Shown here piece by piece: positions 24,180-33,148 of a stretch of 47,939 bases of DNA. Positions within the stretch are counted from its first letter, which is position 1, and each line of letters opens with the position of its first letter. The position numbers were made by a program, and so were the translations under genes. Below the pieces are notes generated by a model. The model did not search any database and had not been told where the DNA came from. It worked only from the letters and a program-made list of their open reading frames with translations. The stretch is taken from NCBI GenBank assembly GCA_934527255.1, contig CAKTAM010000001.1, forward strand, positions 1 to 47,939, given 5' to 3'. Origin of the DNA: an uncultured Oscillospiraceae bacterium. Its GTDB lineage: Bacteria > Bacillota > Clostridia > Oscillospirales > Ruminococcaceae.

Positions 24180-26726
24180 ATGAAGCTGCTGGTGCTTGAC
24201 GGCAACAGCCTGGTCAACCGGGCGTTTTACGGCATTAAACTGCTGACCACCCGCGACGGGCGCTATACCAATGCCATTTACGGCTTTCTCAATATTCTCA
24301 TGAAGCTGCGCGAGCAGGAGTCTCCGGATGCGGTGGCCATCGCCTTTGACCTCAAGGCGCCGACCTTCCGACACAAAATGTACGACGGCTACAAAGCGCA
24401 GCGCAAGGCCATGCCGGAGGAGCTGGCGCAGCAGATGCCGGTGCTCAAGCAGCTGCTGGCGGCGCTGGGTTACCGGTGTGTTTCGGCCGAGGGGTGGGAG
24501 GCCGACGACATTCTGGGCACGCTGGCGGCGGCCTGCGAGGCCGACGGCGGCAACTGCGTGCTGGCGACCGGCGACCGCGACAGCCTGCAGCTGATTACCG
24601 CGCACACCCGCGTGCTGCTGGCGACCACCCGCGAGGCCGTCCCCATGACGGTGGAAAGCGTACAGGAAAAATACGGCGTCTCGCCCCGGCAGCTGATCGG
24701 TGTCAAGGCGCTGATGGGCGACGCCTCCGACAACATCCCCGGCGTGGCGGGCGTGGGCGAAAAAACCGCGCTGGCGCTCATCTCCCGCTTCGGCACGCTG
24801 GACGGTGTGTACGCGCATCTGGAGGATGCGGCCATCCGCCCGGCGGTGCGCGCCAAGCTGGAGAAGGACCGCGAGCAGGCATATATGAGCCGCACGCTGG
24901 CAGAGATCGTCACCAACGCGCCGGTGCCGCTCTCCGCACAGGAGTACCGCGTGGCGCAGCCGGATGCGGCCGCGGCGACCGCGCTGCTCACCTCGCTGGA
25001 GATGTATTCGCAGATAGAAAAGCTGGGCCTTGCCGTGCAGCAGACGGGCATGGAGCAGCTGCTGGCCGCCGACGGCGGCGAGGCGCTGCCGCAGGTGACG
25101 GCACAGCCGCTGCCCATGCAGGGCCTGTGCGGCCGCTGGTATCTGCTGGCGCAGGGCAGCACGGTGTGGGTGCTGCAGGATCGGACGGTTTTCACCGCCG
25201 CGGAAAACGACCCGGCGCTGGCAGCGCTGCTGGCCGACGCCGACATTGAAAAATACTGCTTTGATGCCAAGCATTTTGCCCATCTGGCGCTGGCGGCGGG
25301 CAAAACGGCGCAGGGCATTGCTTTTGACGGCCTGCTGGCGGCCTATCTGCTGGATCCTGCCGCCAACGGCTATGCGCCGGAGCCTCTGGCCGCCCATTAT
25401 CGGGTGCAGCCGCAGTGGGCGTGCCCGCAGGCGGAGAGTCCGGCCCCGGCGCTGGCACAGGCCACGCTGGAGGCCCTGCGGGAGAATTGCCGACAGAAGG
25501 AGATGCTGGCACTGCACGACGACATCGAGCTGCCGCTGGCGGGGGTACTGGCGGGCATGGAGCAGGACGGCTTCGCCGTCGACCGCAATGGGCTGACGGC
25601 CTTCGGCGAAGAAATTCGCGAAAAGCTCAACGGACACCTGCAGGCCATTTACGGGATGGTCGGGCACGAGTTCAACCTCAATTCGCCCAAACAGCTGGGC
25701 GAGGTGCTGTTTGACGAGCTGGGCCTGCCCACGCGCAAAAAAACCAAGAGCGGCTATTCCACCAACGCCGAAACGCTGGAAAGCCTGCGCCGCTATCACC
25801 CGGTAGTGGAGGAGATCCTGCAGTACCGCGTGTACCAGAAGCTGGATTCGACCTATGTGGCGGGGCTGCTGAAAAAAATCGGCCCGGACGGCCGCATCCA
25901 TTCCACTTTCAACCAGACCGAGACCCGCACCGGCCGCATTTCCTCCGGCGAGCCCAACCTGCAGAACATTCCGGTGCGCACGCCGCTGGGCAGCCAGATG
26001 CGCCGCTTTTTTGTGGCGGCCCCGGGCAGGGTACTGGTGGATGCCGACTATTCGCAGATCGAGCTGCGGCTGCTGGCGCACATCAGCGGGGACGAGGCCA
26101 TGCGCCAGGCGTTTGTGACCGGGGCGGATATCCACCGCTCGACGGCGGCCAAGGTGTACAATATGCCCGAGGAGCTGATCACCCCGGCGCTGCGCTCCTC
26201 GGCCAAGGCGGTCAATTTCGGCATTGTGTACGGCATCGGCGCGTTCAGCCTGGCGCGCGATATCGGCGTTTCCGTAAAAGAGGCGGACGCCTTCATCAAA
26301 AATTATTTTGCCAGCTTTCCCCGTGTGAAGGAATATATGGACAAGACCATTGCACAGGGCCGCGAGCAGGGCTATGTGACCACGCTGTACCATCGCCGCC
26401 GCAGCCTGCCGGAGCTTGCCAGCAGCAACCACAACGTGCGCGCGTTGGGTGAGCGCATGGCCATGAACACCCCCATACAGGGCACGGCGGCGGACATCAT
26501 CAAAATTGCCATGGTGCGCGTGGCGCACCGGCTGGCAGCCGAGGGGCTGGCGGCCCGGCTGATCCTGCAGGTGCATGACGAGCTGATCGTCGAATGCCCC
26601 GAAAGCGAGCAGGCGGCGGTGTGCGCCCTGCTGCAGCAGGAGATGGAAAACGCGGCGCAGCTGTCCGTGCCGCTGAAGGCGGATGTCCACACCGGCACAA
26701 GCTGGTATGAAGCAAAAGGAGAGTGA
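24180..26726 (+). CDS. polA: DNA polymerase I, proofreading site degenerate
   Basis: Gap-filling and primer-removing polymerase, 848 residues. The 5'-nuclease domain (1 to ~300) has VLDGNSLVNRAFYG, W-E-A-D-D-I-L-G, TGDRDSLQL and LMGDASDNIPGVAGVGEKTA with its metal-binding Asp residues. The middle domain lacks the first exonuclease motif (D-x-E): the matching strand reads R-W-Y-L-L-A-Q-G, so 3'-5' proofreading should be absent, as in Bacillus-type enzymes. Polymerase motif A VDADYSQIELR near 620, B RSSAKAVNFGIVYG near 671 and C LQVHDELIVE near 797 are intact. The start is set by AAAGGCAGG, 8 nt before the ATG. rimI begins 4 nt after the stop. Confidence 0.97.
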   Translation: MKLLVLDGNSLVNRAFYGIKLLTTRDGRYTNAIYGFLNILMKLREQESPDAVAIAFDLKAPTFRHKMYDGYKAQRKAMPEELAQQMPVLKQLLAALGYRCVSAEGWEADDILGTLAAACEADGGNCVLATGDRDSLQLITAHTRVLLATTREAVPMTVESVQEKYGVSPRQLIGVKALMGDASDNIPGVAGVGEKTALALISRFGTLDGVYAHLEDAAIRPAVRAKLEKDREQAYMSRTLAEIVTNAPVPLSAQEYRVAQPDAAAATALLTSLEMYSQIEKLGLAVQQTGMEQLLAADGGEALPQVTAQPLPMQGLCGRWYLLAQGSTVWVLQDRTVFTAAENDPALAALLADADIEKYCFDAKHFAHLALAAGKTAQGIAFDGLLAAYLLDPAANGYAPEPLAAHYRVQPQWACPQAESPAPALAQATLEALRENCRQKEMLALHDDIELPLAGVLAGMEQDGFAVDRNGLTAFGEEIREKLNGHLQAIYGMVGHEFNLNSPKQLGEVLFDELGLPTRKKTKSGYSTNAETLESLRRYHPVVEEILQYRVYQKLDSTYVAGLLKKIGPDGRIHSTFNQTETRTGRISSGEPNLQNIPVRTPLGSQMRRFFVAAPGRVLVDADYSQIELRLLAHISGDEAMRQAFVTGADIHRSTAAKVYNMPEELITPALRSSAKAVNFGIVYGIGAFSLARDIGVSVKEADAFIKNYFASFPRVKEYMDKTIAQGREQGYVTTLYHRRRSLPELASSNHNVRALGERMAMNTPIQGTAADIIKIAMVRVAHRLAAEGLAARLILQVHDELIVECPESEQAAVCALLQQEMENAAQLSVPLKADVHTGTSWYEAKGE

Positions 26727-26730
26727 GCGT

Positions 26731-27207
26731 ATGCCGCAGGTGCTGATACGCCCCATGACGGCGGCGGATGTGCCCGCCGTGGCGGCGCTGGAGCAGACGG
26801 CCCCCGATGCATGGACGGCTGCACAGCTGATGGAAGAGCTGCAGGCGCCGTTTGCCCGCTGCCTGGTGCTGTGCCGCGGCGGCGAGATCGCCGCTTTCTG
26901 TACGGCGCAGGCGGCGGCGGACGAAGCGTCGCTCAACGCCATTACGGTGGCCCCCGCCTGCCGGGGGCAGGGGCTGGGCGGGCAGCTGCTGCGCGCTTTG
27001 ATGCAGCGCCTTGCCGACGAGGGCGCGGCAATGCTGTATCTGGAGGTGCGCGCGGGCAACGCCCCGGCGCTGGCGCTGTATGAACGGGCGGGCTTTTTTC
27101 GCACCGGCAGGCGGCCGCGCTTTTACCGTGACCCGACCGAGGATGCCGTGACCATGCGCTGCCCGCTGCCTGCGGCCCCGGCTGCGCAGCCTGCGCAAAA
27201 CGCATAA
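26731..27207 (+). CDS. rimI: Ribosomal-protein-alanine N-acetyltransferase, GNAT family
   Basis: A 158-residue GNAT enzyme. The acetyl-CoA pyrophosphate-binding motif reads A-P-A-C-R-G-Q-G-L-G-GQLL near residue 75. It is followed by LYLEVRAGNAPALALYERAGF and R-T-G-R-R-P-R-F-Y, as in RimI, which acetylates the N-terminus of ribosomal protein S18. AAGGAGAG is 7 nt before the ATG. The context polA-rimI-tsaD supports RimI, since rimI and tsaD are often neighbours. The true substrate cannot be read from sequence. The C-terminal tail is Ala/Pro-rich. Confidence 0.88.
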   Translation: MPQVLIRPMTAADVPAVAALEQTAPDAWTAAQLMEELQAPFARCLVLCRGGEIAAFCTAQAAADEASLNAITVAPACRGQGLGGQLLRALMQRLADEGAAMLYLEVRAGNAPALALYERAGFFRTGRRPRFYRDPTEDAVTMRCPLPAAPAAQPAQNA

Positions 27208-27220
27208 GGAGAGAAACGCC

Positions 27221-28231
27221 ATGTATATTCTGGGAATCGAATCCAGCTGCGACGAAACGGCCGCCGCCGTGGTAGAGGACGGCCGCACGGTGCGCAGCAG
27301 CATCATTGCCAGCTCGGCGGCCGAGCAGAACCTCTACGGCGGCGTGGTGCCCGAGATCGCCAGCCGCCGCCATATTGAAAACATCAGCGGCGTGGCCGAG
27401 GCGGCCCTGCGCGCCGCGGGGCTGCGTACCGATCAGCTGGACGCCGTGGCCGTCACATTTGCCCCGGGGCTGATCGGCGCGGTGCTGGTGGGCACAAACT
27501 TTGCCAAGGGGCTGGCCTATGCGGCCGGGCTGCCGCTGGTGCCGGTGCATCATCTGCGCGGGCACATCGCAGCGCTGTACCTGACGCACCCGCAGCTGAA
27601 GCCGCCGTTTCTGTGCCTGGTGGCCAGCGGCGGGCACAGCCATATTGTACAGGTGGAAAGCTATACCCGCTTTTCCGTGCTGGGGCGCACGGTGGATGAC
27701 GCGGCGGGTGAGGCGTTTGACAAGGTCGCCCGCACGCTGGGGCTGGGGTATCCCGGCGGCCCGGCCGTCAGCAGGGCGGCGCAGGGCGGCGATATTCACG
27801 GCTATGTGCTGCCCACGCCCAAGGTCGAGGGCCGCTACAACGTCAGCTTTTCCGGGCTGAAAACCGCCGTGCTCAACGTCATCAACCAGTGCGCCATGAA
27901 GGGCGAGCAGGTGCGCACGGCGGATCTTGCCGCAAGCTTCCAGTTCCGTATCACGGATATTCTGGCCGAAAAGCTGCTGCTGGCCGCAAAGGACACCGGC
28001 GCAAAGACCCTCTGCGTGGCAGGCGGCGTGGCGGCCAACGCCCTGCTGCGGCAGACCCTTACGCAGCAGTGCCGCCGCCGCGGGCTGCAGCTGTATCTGC
28101 CGGAGCTGTCGCTGTGCGGCGACAATGCCGCCATGATTGCCGCACAGGGGTATTATGAGTATCAGGCGGGCAACATTGCCGACCTTGCGCTCAACAGTCT
28201 GCCCACGCTGCCCATCGACTATCGGGCGTAA
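27221..28231 (+). CDS. tsaD: tRNA N6-adenosine threonylcarbamoyltransferase
   Basis: Transfers the threonylcarbamoyl group to A37 of ANN-reading tRNAs. The 336-residue ASKHA-fold protein begins M-Y-I-L-G-I-E-S-S-C-D-E-T-A-A-A-V-V, has the metal-binding H-H-L-R-G-H near residue 110, LVASGGHSHI, DDAAGEAFDKVAR, and the nucleotide-binding V-A-G-G-V-A-A-N and G-D-N-A-A-M-I. AAGGAG lies before the ATG, 13 nt after rimI. Partners tsaB, tsaE and tsaC are not in this window. Its product is the substrate of tcdA (11258-11977). Confidence 0.97.
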   Translation: MYILGIESSCDETAAAVVEDGRTVRSSIIASSAAEQNLYGGVVPEIASRRHIENISGVAEAALRAAGLRTDQLDAVAVTFAPGLIGAVLVGTNFAKGLAYAAGLPLVPVHHLRGHIAALYLTHPQLKPPFLCLVASGGHSHIVQVESYTRFSVLGRTVDDAAGEAFDKVARTLGLGYPGGPAVSRAAQGGDIHGYVLPTPKVEGRYNVSFSGLKTAVLNVINQCAMKGEQVRTADLAASFQFRITDILAEKLLLAAKDTGAKTLCVAGGVAANALLRQTLTQQCRRRGLQLYLPELSLCGDNAAMIAAQGYYEYQAGNIADLALNSLPTLPIDYRA

Positions 28232-28359
28232 GGGCCGGAAAGACCTGCCCCTGCGGCGGCGTGACGCGCGCCAGACAGCCCGGCCCGGCGCACCGGTTGC
28301 ACCCTTGCGTACTTTTTTGTACCGAAAGAAAAATTTACCGAAATTTCATGAAAAGCCTC

Positions 28360-28388
28360 TTGCGAAAACGGGGGGGCATGGCTATAAT
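28360..28388 (+). promoter_or_regulatory. Promoter of pckG
   Basis: TTGCGA (28360-28365), 17 bp, perfect TATAAT (28383-28388). A leader of about 135 nt precedes the gene; no named riboswitch motif is visible in it. Confidence 0.75.
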
Positions 28389-28529
28389 GTTAAACAGGAA
28401 ACCTTGGATTTTTGAACGATTTCAGGCTCCGTGGCTTCCGCAGTAAGGGCCTGTCGGCCGACCGGCGCAGCCCTTTGCAGTACAGTTCAACTCTGGCAGT
28501 TCCAATATAGCAAAGGAAAGGTGAGACAC

Positions 28530-30320
28530 ATGACGAATCTGACCAAAAACCCCCATGTCCTGGCATGGCTGGACGAAGTGATCGCCCTGACCACCCCTGA
28601 TAAGGTGGAGTGGATCGACGGCAGCGAGGCGCAGCTGAAGGCACTGCGCGACGAGGCGCTGGCCACCGGCGAAATGGAAGCGCTGAACGAGACGGAGTAT
28701 CCCGGGTGCCTGCTGCACCGCACCAAGAAGAACGACGTGGCGCGCGTGGAGGGCCGTACCTATATCTGCACCAAGAAGAAAGAGGATGCCGCCCCCATCA
28801 ACAACTGGATGGAGACCAGTGAGATGAAGGCTCTGCTGACCCCGCTGTACACCGGCGTGATGAAGGGCCGCACCATGTATGTGATCCCTTACTGCATGGG
28901 CCCCATCGGCAGTCCCTACTCCAAGGTGGGCATTGAGGTCACCGACTCGATCTACGTTGTGCTGAACATGGATATCATGACCCGTATGGGCAAGCAGGCG
29001 CTGGATCAGCTGGGCGACGAAAGCAACGATTTCGTGCGCGGCCTGCACTCCAAGGCGGATGTGGACGAGGACAAGCGTTATATCGTCCAGTTCCCCGAGG
29101 AGAACACCATCTGGTCGATCAACTCCGCTTACGGCGGCAACGTGCTGCTGGGCAAAAAGTGCTTTGCTCTGCGCATTGCCTCCTATCAGGGCTTCAAGGA
29201 AGGCTGGATGGCCGAGCACATGCTGATTCTCGGCATTGAGGATCCCACCGGCCATGTGGATTATATCACGGCGGCGTTCCCCTCTGCCTGCGGCAAGACC
29301 AATCTGGCCATGCTCATCCCGCCCAAGTACTTTGCCGAAAAGGGCTATAAGGTCTGGACGGTCGGCGACGACATCGCGTGGATGCACATCGGCGAGGACG
29401 GCCGTCTGTACGCCATCAACCCCGAGGCCGGCTTCTTCGGCGTGGCCCCCGGCACCAACGCCAAGTCCAACTACAACGCGCTGATGAGCACCAAGAAGAA
29501 CGCCATCTTCACCAACGTTGCGCTGGATAACGATACCCGCAAGCCCTGGTGGGAGGGTCTGGATAAGAACCCGCCCGTCAATGCCACCGAGTGGACCGGC
29601 ATGAAGGTCAACGGCCCCGAGTATGTCGCCGCCGGCAACAAGCTGGCGCATCCCAACTCGCGCTTTACGGCCCCGGCTGTCAACTGCCCCTGCCTGAGCA
29701 AGGAGTTCAACAACCCCAACGGCGTGCCTGTCACCGCCATGGTGTTCGGCGGCCGTCGTGCCAAAACGGCTCCGCTGGTCTACCAGAGCTTTGACTGGAA
29801 TCACGGCGTGTACGTCGGCTCCGCTATGGCCAGCGAGACGACCGCTGCGGCCACCGGCGCTGTCGGTGTGGTTCGCCGTGACCCCATGGCCATGCGTCCG
29901 TTCACCGGCTATAACATGGGCGATTATTTCGGCCATTGGCTGGATATGGGCAAGAAGCTGGGCGACAAGGCCCCGAAGATCTTCAACGTCAACTGGTTCC
30001 GTACCGATGCGGACGGCCACTTCATCTGGCCGGGCTTCGGCGATAACATGCGCGTGCTGATGTGGATCCTGGCGCGCTGCAAGGGCGAGGTGGACGCCAA
30101 GGAGACGGCCATCGGCTATGAGCCCTATGCCAAGGATATCAACGTCGAGGGCCTGGAGGGCATCGACACCGCGACCATCGAGGGCCTGCTGGAGACCGAC
30201 AAGGATCTGTGGCTGCAGGACTGCGACGGCGTACAGGAGCTGTACGATCAGATCGGCGAGCGCGTGCCTGCCGAGCTGCGTCATCAGCTGCAGGCTCTGC
30301 GTGAGCGTCTGAGCAAGTAA
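28530..30320 (+). CDS. pckG: Phosphoenolpyruvate carboxykinase (GTP)
   Basis: Interconverts oxaloacetate and PEP with GTP/GDP. The 596-residue protein belongs to the GTP class by length and motifs. It has M-Y-V-I-P-Y-C-M-G-P-I-G-S-P-Y-S-K, the P-loop AFPSACGKTNLAML near residue 252 with the reactive Cys, T-V-G-D-D-I-A-W, A-P-G-T-N and TGYNMGDYF-like elements near the C-terminus. Lid-domain and metal-site residues look intact. In anaerobes it often works in the carboxylating direction, making oxaloacetate; that is inference here. AAAGGAAAGG precedes the ATG. Highly biased codon use suggests strong expression. A single-gene unit with its own promoter and terminator. Confidence 0.95.
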   Translation: MTNLTKNPHVLAWLDEVIALTTPDKVEWIDGSEAQLKALRDEALATGEMEALNETEYPGCLLHRTKKNDVARVEGRTYICTKKKEDAAPINNWMETSEMKALLTPLYTGVMKGRTMYVIPYCMGPIGSPYSKVGIEVTDSIYVVLNMDIMTRMGKQALDQLGDESNDFVRGLHSKADVDEDKRYIVQFPEENTIWSINSAYGGNVLLGKKCFALRIASYQGFKEGWMAEHMLILGIEDPTGHVDYITAAFPSACGKTNLAMLIPPKYFAEKGYKVWTVGDDIAWMHIGEDGRLYAINPEAGFFGVAPGTNAKSNYNALMSTKKNAIFTNVALDNDTRKPWWEGLDKNPPVNATEWTGMKVNGPEYVAAGNKLAHPNSRFTAPAVNCPCLSKEFNNPNGVPVTAMVFGGRRAKTAPLVYQSFDWNHGVYVGSAMASETTAAATGAVGVVRRDPMAMRPFTGYNMGDYFGHWLDMGKKLGDKAPKIFNVNWFRTDADGHFIWPGFGDNMRVLMWILARCKGEVDAKETAIGYEPYAKDINVEGLEGIDTATIEGLLETDKDLWLQDCDGVQELYDQIGERVPAELRHQLQALRERLSK

Positions 30321-30359
30321 CCTGAAGCGCGCCGGACGCCCGGCATCCAAAAGCAAAAC

Positions 30360-30412
30360 AGGCGCTGTACACAGGGCAGGACACCGCCGCCAGTGTGCAG
30401 CGCCTTTTCCTT
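30360..30412 (+). terminator. Terminator of pckG
   Basis: AGGCGCTG (from 30360) pairs with CAGCGCCT, extended by ACAC/GTGT, and is followed by TTTTCCTTT. Confidence 0.8.
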
Positions 30413-30536
30413 TGCGCGGGGCTTTTCTGCGGCCCGCCATGGGCCTGTTTGCCGGGCGGCTGCACGCAAAAACGGCAGCCGGGTCGGCGGCGGGTACAGC
30501 CCTGTGAGAAAAGTGGAAAAAACTCTGGCAAAGGGC

Positions 30537-30565
30537 TTGACAAGCAGCAGAAAAAACGATATAAA
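30537..30565 (+). promoter_or_regulatory. Promoter of acpP
   Basis: Perfect TTGACA (30537-30542), 17 bp, TATAAA (30560-30565), start about 35 nt before the acpP ATG. Confidence 0.85.
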
Positions 30566-30607
30566 AGAAACAGAAATTCATTCTGATGGAAAGGAAGGTC
30601 AGGCAAC

Positions 30608-30835
30608 ATGGTATTTGACCAAATCAAAGAGATTCTGGCGGAACAGCTGGATCTGGATGAATCCAAAATTACGATGGATTCTGACATTGTGGAAGATCTG
30701 GAGGCAGATAGCCTGGATGTCGTGGATCTTGTCATGTCGATGGAGGATACCTTTGGTGTCGAGGTGCCGGATGAAGCCATTGAGAACTTCAAGACGGTTG
30801 GGGACATCGTTCGTTATATTGAAGAAAACACCTGA
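30608..30835 (+). CDS. acpP: Acyl carrier protein
   Basis: A 75-residue acidic four-helix protein carrying acyl chains in fatty acid synthesis. The phosphopantetheine attachment motif is E-A-D-S-L-D-V-V-D, with Ser about residue 37. It has the usual D-E-S-K-I-T and VGDIVRYIEENT ends. AAGGAAGG precedes the ATG. It is alone here: no fab genes are next to it, and a perfect terminator separates it from proS. Confidence 0.95.
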   Translation: MVFDQIKEILAEQLDLDESKITMDSDIVEDLEADSLDVVDLVMSMEDTFGVEVPDEAIENFKTVGDIVRYIEENT

Positions 30836-30848
30836 TGAGCGTTTTTGC

Positions 30849-30883
30849 GGATCCCCCCAAGGCCCCTTGGGGGGATCCTTTTT
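30849..30883 (+). terminator. Terminator of acpP
   Basis: GGATCCCCCCAAGG pairs with CCTTGGGGGGATCC around a tight loop, then TTTTT. Partial readthrough may feed proS, whose Shine-Dalgarno is 35 nt on and which has no clear promoter. Confidence 0.9.
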
Positions 30884-30928
30884 CGTGGCACCGGTAAGCG
30901 GCGCCGCTTGACACAGGAGGAGGAAAGT

Positions 30929-32362
30929 ATGGCAGAGAAAAAGCTGGTGGAGGCAATCACCGCGCAGGAGGTCGACTTTACCCAATGGTACACGGATGTG
31001 TGCCTGAAGGCGGAGCTGGTGGATTATTCCAGCGTAAAGGGTTTTCTGGTCCTGCGTCCCTACGGACAGGCCATCTGGGAAAACATGCAGCACATTCTGG
31101 ACGCCGAGTTCAAAAAGACCGGACATGAAAATGTGGCCATGCCGGTGCTGATCCCCGAAAGTCTGCTGAAAAAGGAGGGCGAGCTGGTCGAAGGCTTTGC
31201 TCCCGAGGTGGCGTGGGTGACCATGGGCGGCAGCGACAAGCTGGAGGAGCGTCTGGCCGTGCGGCCCACCAGCGAGACCATGTTCTGTGATCACTGGGCC
31301 CATGTGCTGCACAGCTACCGTGAGCTGCCCATGAAGTATAACCAGTGGTGCAGCGTCATCCGCTGGGAAAAGACCACCCGCCCGTTCCTGCGCAGCCGCG
31401 AGTTCTGGTGGCAGGAGGGGCATACCATCCACGAGACCCGCGAAGAGGCCGAGGCCGAAACGCTGCAGCAGCTGAAATGCTACGCCGATTTCTGCGAAAA
31501 GTCGCTGTGCATTCCGGTGGTGTGCGGCCGGAAAACCGACAAGGAAAAGTTTGCCGGCGCCGAGGCCACCTATACCATCGAGGCCATGATGAAGGACGGC
31601 AAGGCGCTGCAAAGCGGCACCAGCCACTTCTTCGGCGATAAGTTCAGCCGGGCCTACGGTGTGACCTTCCAGGGCCGTGACAACAAGCTGCAGTACCCCT
31701 GGCAGACCAGCTGGGGCGCTTCCACCCGCCTGGTGGGTGCGGTCATCATGACCCACGGCGACGACAGCGGTCTGGTGCTGCCGCCCGCCATCGCCCCGTA
31801 TCAGGTGGTCGTGGTGCCCATTGCCGCCCATAAGCCGGGCGTCAGCGAAAAGGCGGCCGAGCTGCGTGACCGCATTGCCCAATTTGCCCGTGTCAAGCTG
31901 GATGACAGCGACAACAGCCCCGGCTGGAAGTTTGCCCAGTGGGAGATGAAGGGCGTGCCGCTGCGTCTGGAGATCGGCCCCAAGGATATGGAGAAGAACC
32001 AGTGTGTGCTGGTGCGCCGTGATAACCGCGAAAAGATCGTGGTTGGGCTGGATGAGCTGGAGACGGCCATTCCCGCCGCGCTGGAGGCACTGTCGCACGA
32101 TCTGTACAAAAAGGCGCTGGAAAACCGCGAGGCGCGCACCTGGACGGCTACAACCATGGAGGAGATACAGCAGCTGGCGGATACCCGCTCTGGCTTTATC
32201 AAGACCATGTGGTGCGGAGAGCTGGCCTGTGAGGAGGCCATGAAGGAGCGTGCCGGGCTTTCCAGCCGCTGCATGCCCCTGCAGCAGGAAGAGCTGGGCA
32301 TGGTGTGCCCGGTGTGCGGCAAGCCCGCCCGCTGCAGCATTGTCTGGGGCAAGGCGTATTAA
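30929..32362 (+). CDS. proS: Prolyl-tRNA synthetase, eukaryote/archaeal type
   Basis: Charges tRNA-Pro. The 477-residue protein is the short class without the bacterial editing insertion. It has S-E-T-M-F near the active site, class II motif 2 R-W-E-K-T-T-R-P-F-L-R-S-R-E-FWWQEGHT, and SWGASTRLVGAVIMTHGDD as motif 3. The C-terminal extension carries a Cys cluster (C-G-E-L-A-C, then C-P-V-C-G-K-P-A-R-C) and ends in aromatic -W-G-K-A-Y, as in archaeal/eukaryotic ProRS. AGGAGGAGGAAAG lies before the ATG. Many Firmicutes have this type. A tRNA-Pro candidate is at the window's left edge. Confidence 0.95.
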   Translation: MAEKKLVEAITAQEVDFTQWYTDVCLKAELVDYSSVKGFLVLRPYGQAIWENMQHILDAEFKKTGHENVAMPVLIPESLLKKEGELVEGFAPEVAWVTMGGSDKLEERLAVRPTSETMFCDHWAHVLHSYRELPMKYNQWCSVIRWEKTTRPFLRSREFWWQEGHTIHETREEAEAETLQQLKCYADFCEKSLCIPVVCGRKTDKEKFAGAEATYTIEAMMKDGKALQSGTSHFFGDKFSRAYGVTFQGRDNKLQYPWQTSWGASTRLVGAVIMTHGDDSGLVLPPAIAPYQVVVVPIAAHKPGVSEKAAELRDRIAQFARVKLDDSDNSPGWKFAQWEMKGVPLRLEIGPKDMEKNQCVLVRRDNREKIVVGLDELETAIPAALEALSHDLYKKALENREARTWTATTMEEIQQLADTRSGFIKTMWCGELACEEAMKERAGLSSRCMPLQQEELGMVCPVCGKPARCSIVWGKAY

Positions 32363-32421
32363 AACACAGCCGCCTGCCGCTGATGCGGCCCGGCTGGGCA
32401 GCCTGTCTGAAAAAAGCGACT

Positions 32422-32458
32422 GCGCCGCAGCGGGGCCCGTGCCCTGCCGCGGCGCTTT
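32422..32458 (+). terminator. Hairpin between proS and the nitroreductase gene
   Basis: GCGCCGC/GCGGCGC with an inner GCGGGGC/GCCCTGC stem and CCGT loop, followed only by TTTGTCC. Probably a weak terminator or processing site. Confidence 0.5.
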
Positions 32459-32527
32459 GTCCTTTGGTGCGGGCAGGCTGGACGGCGGCCGCATCGGCGG
32501 CAGCAGACAGAAAAGGAGTGATGCAGG

Positions 32528-33064
32528 ATGGAAACAAACGAAAAAACACAGGCCATTTTGGAAAACCTGCTGACGCGCCGCAGCGTGCGGCGCTATCAGT
32601 CCCGGCAGATTACGGACGATGAGCTGGCCGCGGTGCTGGCGGCGGGCAGCTATGCGCCCACCGGCATGGGCAAGCAGTCGCCGGTCATTGTCGCCGTGCA
32701 GGATGCGGCCACCCGCGCGCAGCTGTCCGCCCTGAACGCCGCCGTGATGGGTGCCAGCGGCGACCCGTTTTACGGTGCGCCCACCGTCGTGGTGGTTCTG
32801 GCCGATCCGCAGATCCCCACTTGGGTAGAGGACGGCAGTCTGGTGCTGGGCAACATGATGAATGCCGCCCACGCGCTGGGGTTGGGCAGCTGCTGGATCC
32901 ATCGCGCCCGGCAGGTGTTTGATGGGCCGCAGGGCAAGCAGCTGCTGCAGCGCTGGGGCCTGCCGCAGTCGCTGTGCGGCGTCGGCCATTGCATTCTGGG
33001 CTATGCAGACGGAGAGCCTGCTGCCCCGGCCCCCCGCAAGGAAGGCTATATCCACCGTGTGTAA
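32528..33064 (+). CDS. Nitroreductase family flavoprotein
   Basis: A 178-residue FMN-dependent oxidoreductase fold. R-R-S-V-R-R-Y near residue 18 binds the FMN phosphate, S-Y-A-P-T-G-M-G-K-Q follows, and L-V-L-G-N-M-M-N-A-AHALGLGSCWIHRAR and G-H-C-I-L-G-Y complete the family pattern. The substrate is unknown; such enzymes reduce nitro compounds, quinones or other electrophiles. AAAAGGAG lies 9 nt before the ATG. It follows proS in the same direction and ends at a bidirectional terminator. Confidence 0.88.
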   Translation: METNEKTQAILENLLTRRSVRRYQSRQITDDELAAVLAAGSYAPTGMGKQSPVIVAVQDAATRAQLSALNAAVMGASGDPFYGAPTVVVVLADPQIPTWVEDGSLVLGNMMNAAHALGLGSCWIHRARQVFDGPQGKQLLQRWGLPQSLCGVGHCILGYADGEPAAPAPRKEGYIHRV

Positions 33065-33086
33065 AAACACGCTTTTCCCCCAAAAA

Positions 33087-33134
33087 GGTAAAAAGACCGC
33101 CTGTCCGGGCAACGCCGGGCAGGCGGTCTTTTGT
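33087..33134. terminator. Bidirectional terminator
   Basis: AAGACCGCCTG (33093-33103) pairs with CAGGCGGTCTT (33120-33130), inner CCGGG/CCGGG-type stem, TTTT on the plus side and TTTTTACC on the minus side. Confidence 0.88.
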
Positions 33135-33148
33135 ATGTGGTTAAAAGC

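Noticed and set aside
24072..27104. 1010-codon minus-strand frame opposite polA and rimI
   Set aside because: The plus strand carries the full PolA and GNAT motifs; the antisense frame has no recognisable features.
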